Below are positions 1 to 4,895 of a stretch of DNA of 5,004 bases, in pieces (position 1 is the stretch's first letter; every line of letters begins with the position of its first letter). The notes beneath the pieces are model-generated. The model made no database searches. It was not told where the DNA came from and saw nothing but the letters and a program-made list of their open reading frames with translations. The translations under genes and the position numbers were made by a program. The DNA is taken from NCBI GenBank assembly GCA_016938425.1, contig JAFGUR010000026.1, positions 1 to 5,004 of the forward strand, given 5' to 3'. This stretch comes from Fusobacteriaceae bacterium. GTDB taxonomy: Bacteria; Fusobacteriota; Fusobacteriia; Fusobacteriales; Fusobacteriaceae.

Positions 1-19
1 ATAATTTCCTATAAGTATA

Positions 20-59
20 AAAAAAGAGACTTCTTCACTTTGAAAGAGGTCTCTTTTTT
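20..59 (-). terminator. Intrinsic terminator of the SAM riboswitch expression platform
   Basis: On the minus strand an A-run and GAGAC-type arm pair across a short loop: plus bases 20-30 pair with 49-59, and more pairs form inside (31-36 with 42-48). The hairpin ends in a run of T on either strand. It sits directly downstream of the S-box aptamer, so it is most simply the riboswitch's SAM-dependent terminator. Its promoter-proximal arm on the minus strand (42-53) is also the partner of the antiterminator, which is expected for a switching platform. It could also stop plus-strand transcripts arriving from the left. Confidence 0.9.
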
Positions 60-63
60 CCTC

Positions 64-160
64 TCTCATCTTCCCTAAATAAATAGGCTGGATTTAGCAC
101 CACACAAAAGTAGGTTGCTGAAACTTCATAGGGCCCGTCCCTCCGTTTCTCTTGATAAGA
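64..160 (-). promoter_or_regulatory. SAM-I (S-box) riboswitch aptamer
   Basis: Read on the minus strand, the segment carries the S-box landmarks in order: TCTTATCAAGAG, then GGAGGGACGGGCCC, then ATGAAG, GCAACC, GGTGCTAAATCCAGC and a closing GATGAGAG. Helix P1 forms between 154-160 and 64-70 (seven pairs, one of them G-U). P2 is supported by GAAAC pairing with GTTTC, and P4 by CCTA...TAGG. This family binds S-adenosylmethionine and, in most known cases, turns transcription off when SAM is plentiful. An antiterminator can form between minus-strand bases 60-67 and 42-49 (eight pairs, one wobble). It uses part of the 3' strand of P1 and the first arm of the terminator at 20-59, so SAM binding should favour termination. 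The controlled gene lies off the left edge on the minus strand. By family precedent it would act in methionine/SAM synthesis, sulfur assimilation or methionine transport. Its identity cannot be read here. Confidence 0.95.
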
Positions 161-176
161 ATTATATATTTTACTT

Positions 177-205
177 ATTATAACTCAAGACACTTTCTTT
201 GTCAA
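177..205 (-). promoter_or_regulatory. Proximal promoter of the SAM-riboswitch transcript
   Basis: On the minus strand the -35 TTGACA (200-205) and the -10 TATAAT (177-182) are both perfect consensus, with a 17-base spacer. The expected start near 170 lies about ten bases before the aptamer's P1 helix, which is the normal layout for an S-box leader. Confidence 0.9.
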
Positions 206-278
206 TAAAATCATTTAATGATAGCCTTATAGTAGTTAAATATGGTTAAATTCATAGTATTCCTATGTAATTGAAGTA
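206..278. other. AT-rich spacer between the two minus-strand promoters
   Basis: No reading frame with a ribosome binding site is seen. The only structure is a short inverted repeat CATAG-N5-CTATG (253-267), just downstream of the expected start of the distal promoter, plus a repeated GTTAAAT-type word near 235-250. It is probably just untranslated leader for the longer riboswitch transcript. Confidence 0.5.
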
Positions 279-307
279 ATTATATATTTTTTTACTTTTG
301 TTGTCAA
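279..307 (-). promoter_or_regulatory. Distal promoter upstream of the SAM riboswitch
   Basis: A second minus-strand pair, TTGACA (302-307) and TATAAT (279-284), is again perfect consensus with a 17-base spacer, 102 bases upstream of the proximal promoter. No open frame or terminator is visible between it and the riboswitch, so it probably makes a longer leader into the same aptamer. The -35 box sits inside a 13-base palindrome (298-310), which could be a regulator site. Confidence 0.7.
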
Positions 308-310
308 CAA
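298..310. promoter_or_regulatory. Palindrome TTGTTG-T-CAACAA over the distal -35 box
   Basis: This is a perfect odd palindrome with six-base arms around one central base. It covers the -35 hexamer of the distal minus-strand promoter (302-307) and lies about 35 bases upstream of the slyD -35 box. Its position suits a repressor operator. The regulator is unknown, and a chance palindrome in AT-rich DNA is possible. Confidence 0.35.
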
Positions 311-344
311 TTATTTTTGATTTGAATGTCAAAGGAAATTTAGT

Positions 345-373
345 TTGCTATTTAAAAAAAATCAAGCTATAAT
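345..373 (+). promoter_or_regulatory. Promoter of slyD
   Basis: The -35 TTGCTA (345-350) and the -10 TATAAT (368-373, perfect) are separated by 17 bases. Transcription should begin near 380, giving a leader of about 26 bases that contains the AGGAGG ribosome binding site at 395-400, six bases before the ATG. Confidence 0.8.
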
Positions 374-406
374 ATAAGAACAAATTTATAATCTAGGAGG
401 ATTTTA

Positions 407-886
407 ATGAAGATAGAAAAAAATAAAGTTGTTACTCTTGAATTTGAAATGTATAACGGAGAAGGGCAACTTTTAGATAGTTCTGCTGATGGTCCTATTG
501 AATATTTACATGGTGGATATGATAATATTTTACCTAAAGTTGAAAAAGCTCTTGAAGGTAAAAATATTGGTGAAGAAGTTGATGTTTTAATGGATCCTTC
601 AGAAGCTTTTGGAGAATATGATGAAGAATTAATTGAACAAGAAGAAATCACTTCTTTCCCAGAAAATTTAGAAATAGGAATGTTTTTTGAAGCAGAAAAT
701 CAAGAAACTGGTCATATTGAATTATTTAGAGTTACTGGTATTGTTGATAACTTAGTAACTTGTGATTATAATCATGAATTTGCAGGAAATACTATTCGTT
801 TTAAGGCAAAAGTTTTAGAAGTAAGAGAAGCTCAAAAAGTTGAAATAGAACATGGACATGTTCATTCTCATGGGCATCATCATTAG
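407..886 (+). CDS. slyD: SlyD-type FKBP peptidyl-prolyl cis-trans isomerase
   Basis: This 159-residue cytoplasmic protein combines an FKBP prolyl isomerase with a chaperone domain and a metal-binding tail. Visible landmarks are the N-terminal FKBP strand region (1-30), YLHGG at 33-37, ALEGK at 48-52, DPSEAFGEYDEEL at 63-75 (SlyD-type, comparable to the E. coli AYGQYDENL segment), the inserted IF chaperone domain at about 75-121, and NHEFAG at 122-127, the family's NHxLAG-like motif closing the FKBP fold. The C-terminus has seven histidines in its last 11 residues (149-159), a shorter version of the Ni/Zn-binding tail of E. coli SlyD. In known members the protein speeds proline isomerisation, holds unfolded chains and supplies nickel to hydrogenase maturation. 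Which role matters here is not shown. The ATG follows AGGAGG by six bases. The gene appears monocistronic, with its own promoter and terminator. Confidence 0.95.
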   Translation: MKIEKNKVVTLEFEMYNGEGQLLDSSADGPIEYLHGGYDNILPKVEKALEGKNIGEEVDVLMDPSEAFGEYDEELIEQEEITSFPENLEIGMFFEAENQETGHIELFRVTGIVDNLVTCDYNHEFAGNTIRFKAKVLEVREAQKVEIEHGHVHSHGHHH

Positions 887-904
887 GATAAAGAAAGAAA
901 ATTT

Positions 905-942
905 AAAAAAGCCATTTAACTTCAAAGTCAAATGGCTTTTTT
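905..942. terminator. Bidirectional terminator between slyD and the AGCS gene
   Basis: GCCATTT (911-917) pairs with AAATGGC (930-936). Extra pairs form inside (919-921 with 926-928), and the A-run at 905-910 pairs with T at 937-942. A nine-T run follows on the plus strand and a six-T run on the minus strand. It begins 18 bases after the slyD stop and ends one base before the convergent symporter's stop codon at 944-946, so one hairpin plausibly serves both genes. Confidence 0.92.
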
Positions 943-943
943 T

Positions 944-2308
944 TTATTTATTTTTCAGTTCTTTCACTTCTTCAAAATATTCCTTCATTTCTTTAAATAC
1001 TACTGGACTTAAAACTATTAATGCAATTAAATTAGGAATCATCATAAATCCATTCATTACATCCGCTAAATCCCATACTAAATTTAATTGTGCTACTGAA
1101 CCAAAAAATACTCCAATAACCCAAAGATATCTATATAATTTTATTACTTTAGATCCAAATATATACTCAAAACATTTTTCTCCATAATAACACCATCCTA
1201 TAATTGTAGAAAAAGCAAAGAACAATAATCCAAAAACTACAACATAGCCTCCAACACCAGAAAGCCCTTGATTAAAGGCATAAACTGTCAAATCTGCTCC
1301 TGTTTTCCCACTTGTCCATCCAGATGTAACTAAAATAACAAATGCTGTCATTGAACATATTATTATTGTGTCTAAAAAGCCACCTAAAATCCCAATTATT
1401 CCTTGTTCTCCAGGTCTTCTAACAACTGCTGACGCATGGGCAATTGCTGCAGTTCCCAGTCCTGCTTCATTGGAAAACACTCCTCTTGCTATCCCATAAC
1501 GAATTGCTTGTTGAACTGTTGCCCCTGCAAATCCACCCATCACTGCATGGCCTTTAAAAGCACTTACAACTATCAATTTAAACGCTGGCAAAACTTCTGT
1601 ATAATTTACAAAAATTATAGCTAAAGTTCCAATTATATAACCTATTGCCATAAACGGAACTAATTTTTCTGTAACTTCTCCAATTCTCTTAATTCCACCA
1701 ATTACAACAAAATATGTTAAAATTGCTAAAATAATTCCTGTAACAAAAGTTGGTATTCCAAAATTACTTTTCATGACTTGTGATATCGAATTAGCTTGAA
1801 CTGAACATCCTGTTCCAAAACATGCTAATGCTCCAAATAATGCAAATAAAAATCCTAGCCATTTCCATTTAGAACCCATTCCATTTTTAATATAATACAT
1901 AGGTCCCCCTGAAAAATTTTTAATTTCAGGATTATACTCTCTATATTTAACTGCTAATACTGCTTCTCCAAGTTTACTCGCCATTCCTACTAAGGCACTT
2001 ATCCACATCCAAAATACTGCTCCAGGTCCTCCTAAAAATATTGCGGAAGCCACTCCTGCTATATTCCCTGTCCCTACTGTAGCTGCTAGTGATGTCATTA
2101 ATGCTTGGTAAGGTGATATATCTCCCTCATGATGTTCACTTTTTTCTCTTCCTTTAAACAAAAGTTTAAAAGCTAAAGGAACTTTCGTTAATGATGTCCC
2201 TTTAAGACCAATTGTCAGATAAAGCCCTGTTCCTATAAGAAAGCAAAGCATAATTGGTCCCCAAATAAAATTACCTAAATTACCTATTAATGAATTAATA
2301 ATTTCCAT
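944..2308 (-). CDS. Sodium:alanine/glycine symporter, AGCS family
   Basis: This 454-residue inner-membrane carrier has the usual length for the AGCS (DagA/AlsT-type) family, which couples Na+ (sometimes H+) to uptake of alanine or glycine. About ten to eleven hydrophobic segments are spread over the chain. Recognisable family motifs are TVGTGNIAGV at 77-86, the signature GGPGAVFWMWISALVG at 93-108, SGGPMYYIKNGMG at 133-145, FSNEAGLGTAAIAHA at 278-292, and FSTIIGWCYYGEKC at 366-379 near the start of the last third. The conserved glycine-rich unwound helix region around 77-86 and the NEAGLG loop belong to the substrate and ion pathway in this family. The start ATG has AAGGAG at 2320-2325, 11 bases away, slightly long but the only good site. 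It has its own promoter and shares its terminator with slyD. Exact substrate (Ala, Gly or D-Ala) cannot be settled from sequence alone. Confidence 0.95.
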   Translation of the reverse strand: MEIINSLIGNLGNFIWGPIMLCFLIGTGLYLTIGLKGTSLTKVPLAFKLLFKGREKSEHHEGDISPYQALMTSLAATVGTGNIAGVASAIFLGGPGAVFWMWISALVGMASKLGEAVLAVKYREYNPEIKNFSGGPMYYIKNGMGSKWKWLGFLFALFGALACFGTGCSVQANSISQVMKSNFGIPTFVTGIILAILTYFVVIGGIKRIGEVTEKLVPFMAIGYIIGTLAIIFVNYTEVLPAFKLIVVSAFKGHAVMGGFAGATVQQAIRYGIARGVFSNEAGLGTAAIAHASAVVRRPGEQGIIGILGGFLDTIIICSMTAFVILVTSGWTSGKTGADLTVYAFNQGLSGVGGYVVVFGLLFFAFSTIIGWCYYGEKCFEYIFGSKVIKLYRYLWVIGVFFGSVAQLNLVWDLADVMNGFMMIPNLIALIVLSPVVFKEMKEYFEEVKELKNK

Positions 2309-2350
2309 TACTATTGTCTCTCCTTAATAATTTATATTTCAAACCGAGAT

Positions 2351-2379
2351 ATTATATCATATGTATATGATTTAACCAA
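2351..2379 (-). promoter_or_regulatory. Extended -10 promoter of the AGCS gene
   Basis: On the minus strand a perfect TATAAT (2351-2356) is preceded by TG one base upstream, giving an extended -10. The matching -35 (TTGGTT, 2374-2379, 17-base spacer) is weak, as is common with an extended -10. The expected start near 2344 gives a leader of about 36 bases. Confidence 0.7.
2356..2371. promoter_or_regulatory. Inverted repeat ATCATAT-GT-ATATGAT in the AGCS promoter
   Basis: This perfect 7+2+7 inverted repeat starts on the last base of the -10 box and fills most of the spacer between -10 and -35 of the symporter promoter. A regulator bound there would block RNA polymerase, so it is a candidate operator. 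AT-rich composition makes a chance match possible. Confidence 0.4.
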
Positions 2380-2423
2380 CCATAAAAGATGTAAATGATA
2401 AAAAAAATTAAAATTGTATATAT

Positions 2424-2451
2424 AAAAAAAGACTATTTGAAATAGCCTTTT
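2424..2451 (-). terminator. Terminator of the aminotransferase gene
   Basis: On the minus strand AAAAGGCTAT pairs with ATAGTCTTTT (2442-2451 with 2427-2436, one G-U pair) around a five-base loop, followed by a seven-T run. It lies 25 bases after the aminotransferase stop and upstream of the symporter's promoter, which separates the two transcription units. Confidence 0.9.
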
Positions 2452-2476
2452 AAGTATTTTTATAGATAATTTTAAA

Positions 2477-3667
2477 TTATTTATTTAGAATAGAAAAAAC
2501 TTCTTTTGCAAGGCTCTCCCATGCTTTTAAAGATTTATTAACTTTTTCTGTTGGAACACAATATGATACTCTAAAATATCCAGGAACACCAAATCCACTT
2601 CCAGGCACTACCAAAATATTATGCTTCAAAGCTAATTTAACAAATTCATTATCATCTTCTAAAGGAGATTTAGGAAATAAATAAAAAGTTCCTTCTGGTT
2701 TTCTTACTTTAAATCCTAAAGAGCTTAAGTGATTACAAAGAATATCCCTTTTTTCTTTATAATCTTCAATATCAACTAATTCATCAATACAATCCCCAAC
2801 AGCTTTTTGCCATAAAGCTGAAGCACTTACAAATCCCAAAGTTCTTGTTGAAAAAGTCATTATATCCATTAATAAATCTGCATCTTCAATATTTGGATTT
2901 ACTGCTACATAACCTATTCTTTGCCCAGCAAGTCCAAGAGATTTACTAAAAGAAGTTACTATTATAGAATTTTTATATATTCCTAAAATATTAGGAACTT
3001 CGTGCCCATCATAAACTATCTCTGCATAAGGTTCATCTGAAACAAGAAAAACTTTATTTCCTGTAGCCTTTTCAAATTCTTCTAATACTTCTGCTAACCC
3101 TCTCAATGTCTCTCTTGTATACAAAGCTCCTGATGGGTTATTTGGAGAATTTATTAACACGATTTTAGTTTTATCTGTTAATGCTTCTTTTAATTTATTT
3201 TTATCTGGCATAAAATCATTGTCAGTAGTATCAATAACCTTTAAAATTCCACCATGATTCTTTGCATAAAATCCATATTCTACAAAATAAGGAGCAAATG
3301 TTATTACTTCCTCTCCCTCATTTAATAATGATTTAAAAACTACATTTAATCCTCCTGCAGCTCCGCTAGACATTATTATATTTTTAAAACTCAAATCGAA
3401 ATCTAATGTCTTAGATACATGACTTGCTATTTTCTCTCTAACATCTGGAAATCCTGCATTTGGCATATATCTATGAATTCCTGGCTCGTCAACTAACTCT
3501 TTTATCCTATTTTTAACTGCCATAGGCGGTTCTTTGTAAGGGTTTCCAATAGAAAAATCAAATACATTTTCCTCCCCATACAATTTTGATAATTTTTCTC
3601 CTTCTTCAAACATTTTTCTTATCATTGAAGAATTTTTAACACTTCCCATTGCTACTTTTGAAAACAT
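2477..3667 (-). CDS. PLP-dependent aminotransferase, class I (aspartate aminotransferase-like)
   Basis: This 396-residue cytoplasmic enzyme of PLP fold type I transfers an amino group between an amino acid and a 2-oxo acid. Numbered from the chosen start, it shows SIGNPYKEPP at 39-48, YMPNAG at 67-72, the cofactor-binding SGAAGG at 101-106, APYFVEYGFY at 125-134, SPNNPSG at 174-180 with the PLP-contacting Asn177, DEPY at 211-214 (Asp211 to the ring nitrogen, Tyr214), SFSKSLGLAGQR at 239-250 with the Schiff-base Lys242, and FRVSYC at 365-370 with the substrate-carboxylate Arg366. All key residues are present. From memory it resembles a clostridial/fusobacterial group annotated as 'aspartate aminotransferase', whose true substrates are poorly defined; alanine or aromatic substrates cannot be excluded. 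The start at 3667 has GGAGG seven bases upstream. A TTG 57 bases further upstream is in frame but is itself part of the -35 box, so it cannot be the start. The gene has its own promoter and terminator. Confidence 0.93.
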   Translation of the reverse strand: MFSKVAMGSVKNSSMIRKMFEEGEKLSKLYGEENVFDFSIGNPYKEPPMAVKNRIKELVDEPGIHRYMPNAGFPDVREKIASHVSKTLDFDLSFKNIIMSSGAAGGLNVVFKSLLNEGEEVITFAPYFVEYGFYAKNHGGILKVIDTTDNDFMPDKNKLKEALTDKTKIVLINSPNNPSGALYTRETLRGLAEVLEEFEKATGNKVFLVSDEPYAEIVYDGHEVPNILGIYKNSIIVTSFSKSLGLAGQRIGYVAVNPNIEDADLLMDIMTFSTRTLGFVSASALWQKAVGDCIDELVDIEDYKEKRDILCNHLSSLGFKVRKPEGTFYLFPKSPLEDDNEFVKLALKHNILVVPGSGFGVPGYFRVSYCVPTEKVNKSLKAWESLAKEVFSILNK

Positions 3668-3695
3668 AATATTCCCTCCACACACCTTTCTCAAA

Positions 3696-3724
3696 AATAT
3701 ACCAAAATAATAGGACAATGTCAA
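3696..3724 (-). promoter_or_regulatory. Promoter of the aminotransferase gene
   Basis: On the minus strand the -35 is TTGACA (3719-3724, perfect) and the -10 is TATATT (3696-3701, five of six), with a 17-base spacer. The predicted start near 3689 gives a leader of about 22 bases carrying the TGGAGGG ribosome binding site. A small odd palindrome GACA-A-TGTC (3714-3722) overlaps the -35 box. Confidence 0.8.
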
Positions 3725-3818
3725 GAAATTGAGATTAATCCAACAACATAATTAAATGGCTCTAAATTTTTAAATATTTTCAACCTAAAGCAAAGAAACT
3801 TCATTTACTTTTATTAAT

Positions 3819-4418
3819 TTATAATTTCATCATTCCTTCAATTGTTTCTGTCAAAAAATTCACTTCTTTTGATTTATTTATTTTTTCTTCTGACATAATT
3901 TTATTGACTATTTCACTTTGTTTATGTTCCAAGATTAAAATTATATATTTAGCTAAATCATAAAATCGATTAGAACTATGATTAATATCTTCTTCATGAA
4001 TTTCAAATAATTTACACAAATTTTCTTCCTGTTTTTGTGTATGGATTTTCCTAATATCTGAAGCTGTTTTTGCTCCTACTCCATTTTCTTCTAAAACTGA
4101 TTTATAAAATTGAATTAGTTCCTTTTCTTTCATAACATACTCTAAAGACTCAGATAAAAAAGATGTTATTTTACCTTTTAAATCTTTTTTACTTTCAGCA
4201 ATTTTTTCTCCCTTATCCCATACTTTCTTTAAACTCTCTATAAATAATTCTTCTAATAATTTTTCTTTAGAAGGAAATAAAAAATAAAAAGACCCCGTTG
4301 TTGTACCAAGTTTGTCACATATTTCCTTTACACTAACGTTTATGTATCCCTTTTCAAAGAATAACTCTTTCCCTATTTCTAAGAATTGATTTCTTTTATA
4401 TTCTGTTTTTTTTCTCAT
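3819..4418 (-). CDS. TetR/AcrR-family transcriptional regulator
   Basis: This 199-residue DNA-binding protein has the usual length and plan of TetR regulators. The N-terminal helix-turn-helix domain spans about residues 8-55: QFLEIGKELFFEKGY at 11-25, then VKEICDKLGTTTGSFYFLFPSKEKLL at 30-55, with the GxxxGSFYxxFxSKExLL pattern typical of the family. Residues 60-199 form the all-helical, Lys/Glu-rich ligand-binding and dimerisation domain, which does not reveal the ligand. ATG at 4416-4418 is chosen because TGGAGG (4425-4430) lies six bases before it; an in-frame TTG 18 bases upstream would place the ribosome site inside the gene. Such proteins usually repress their own or adjacent genes. Here the aminotransferase lies downstream on the same strand, 151 bases away, behind its own promoter. 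No clear terminator follows this gene, so some readthrough into the aminotransferase is possible. No convincing promoter was found immediately upstream. Confidence 0.9.
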   Translation of the reverse strand: MRKKTEYKRNQFLEIGKELFFEKGYINVSVKEICDKLGTTTGSFYFLFPSKEKLLEELFIESLKKVWDKGEKIAESKKDLKGKITSFLSESLEYVMKEKELIQFYKSVLEENGVGAKTASDIRKIHTQKQEENLCKLFEIHEEDINHSSNRFYDLAKYIILILEHKQSEIVNKIMSEEKINKSKEVNFLTETIEGMMKL

Positions 4419-4432
4419 AACTAACCTCCATG

Positions 4433-4573
4433 TCAATATAAACCATAATAAATTTTTATTATTAAGTTTTGTGGATACTCAGGTATAACTAAAATAGCAA
4501 AATCAAAGTTTCAAAGTGGTGGAGAGTAATCTTTAACATAGACATGCTCTCCCTCTCCCTTCTCTCGTGCCAT
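4433..4573 (-). pseudogene. Short protein-like reading frame broken by one in-frame TGA
   Basis: Minus-strand ATG at 4571-4573 opens a frame of 20 codons (MAREKGEGEH, then VYVKDYSPPL) ending at TGA 4511-4513. The same frame then continues for 25 codons (NFDFAILVIP, EYPQNLIIKI, YYGLY) to TGA at 4433-4435, just before the tetR ribosome binding site. Both halves look like ordinary protein, so a single TGG-to-TGA change in a 46-residue frame would explain it. No good ribosome binding site precedes the ATG. A second overlapping minus-strand frame (4489-4545, MSMLKITLHHFETLILLF) has a GGGAG-rich lead-in and could be the translated one instead. I do not recognise a family. It lies within the fold-back at 4476-4612 and may simply be repeat DNA rather than a gene. 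Confidence 0.3.
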
Positions 4574-4612
4574 AAGAACTTTATATTTCAAGTATTTTTA
4601 GATTGCTGAGTA
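4476..4612. repeat. Imperfect fold-back element (possible MITE or structured RNA)
   Basis: The two ends are inverted copies: TACTCAG (4476-4482) matches CTGAGTA (4606-4612), followed inward by CTAAAA on the left against TTTTTAG on the right. Nested pairs continue inward: AAAGTT (4505-4510) with AACTTT (4577-4582), TGG with CCA, and GGAGAG (4521-4526) with CTCTCC (4547-4552). The pairings are all compatible with one long interrupted hairpin. The core is clearly richer in G and C than its flanks. A miniature inverted-repeat element, a structured leader of tetR, or chance pairing are all possible. No target-site duplication was identified. Confidence 0.4.
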
Positions 4613-4719
4613 GATACTTAGTATTTAAAATAAATTTTCTAAGTTTACTTAAAAATAAAATTTAAAAAGAATAACATATTTAAACTTTTACTTGCATTAT
4701 ACAATATCTGAGTCAATAT

Positions 4720-4748
4720 TTGAATAGCTTATTTAATTTTTTTATGAT
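4720..4748 (+). promoter_or_regulatory. Possible promoter of the right-edge gene
   Basis: TTGAAT (4720-4725) and TATGAT (4743-4748, five of six) are separated by 17 bases on the plus strand. Transcription from here would start near 4755 and give a leader of about 140 bases containing the hairpin at 4781-4830 before the ATG at 4896. In DNA this AT-rich such pairs arise by chance fairly often. Confidence 0.4.
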
Positions 4749-4780
4749 ATTTATACAAAATTGAGAAAAGAATTAGGTAA

Positions 4781-4830
4781 AATGCTTCCTATTTAATTTT
4801 TTAGTTATATTTAAATAGCACAGAGGCATT
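4781..4830. other. Large bulged hairpin in the leader of the right-edge gene
   Basis: AATGCTTC (4781-4788) pairs along its whole length with GAGGCATT (4823-4830, one G-U), and CTATTTAA (4789-4796) pairs perfectly with TTAAATAG (4811-4818). This makes a 16-pair stem with a four-base bulge (4819-4822) and a 14-base loop. No T-run follows on the plus strand, so it is not an ordinary plus-strand terminator. On the minus strand four T's follow, so a weak minus-strand terminator is possible. It matches no RNA family that I can name with confidence. Confidence 0.5.
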
Positions 4831-4895
4831 AAAAAAATTCTCCAAAGCTATACGTAAATTTTGAAATGATAAATATGTAACCTAGGAAAATAATA

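Noticed and set aside
367..651. Ser-rich minus-strand open frame opposite slyD
   Set aside because: It is complementary to a well-supported gene, with low-complexity composition and no start signals.
852..1187. Plus-strand open frame running from the slyD tail across the terminator into the symporter gene
   Set aside because: It is antisense to the AGCS coding region, crosses a strong terminator and has no family features; it is a shadow frame.
1436..1624. Cys-rich plus-strand open frame within the symporter gene
   Set aside because: It is antisense to the conserved NEAGLG region of a clear AGCS gene and lacks a ribosome binding site.
4431..4440. TTGACA (4431-4436) or TATATT (4435-4440) as the tetR promoter
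   Set aside because: TTGACA here would start transcription inside the gene and has no -10 at the right spacing. TATATT would start it on top of the ribosome binding site.
4511..4513. In-frame TGA as a selenocysteine codon
   Set aside because: No stable hairpin with a bacterial SECIS layout follows the TGA on the minus strand; a nonsense mutation is simpler.
4521..4552. GGAGAGTA...CTCC reminiscent of the THF riboswitch ends
   Set aside because: The enclosed segment is only about 30 bases, far too short for that aptamer, and the conserved internal words are absent.
4730..4802. 13-base direct repeat TATTTAATTTTTT at 4730 and 4790
   Set aside because: It is low-complexity AT sequence; two copies 60 bases apart are not meaningful in this background.
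4819..4890. Resemblance to a c-di-GMP-I (GEMM) riboswitch: CACAGAGGCA, then CAAAGCTATA, then ATGTAACC
   Set aside because: A few words match in order, but the first hairpin with its GNRA loop, the GACG before CAAAGC and the tetraloop receptor region are missing. A covariance search (RF01051) would settle it.
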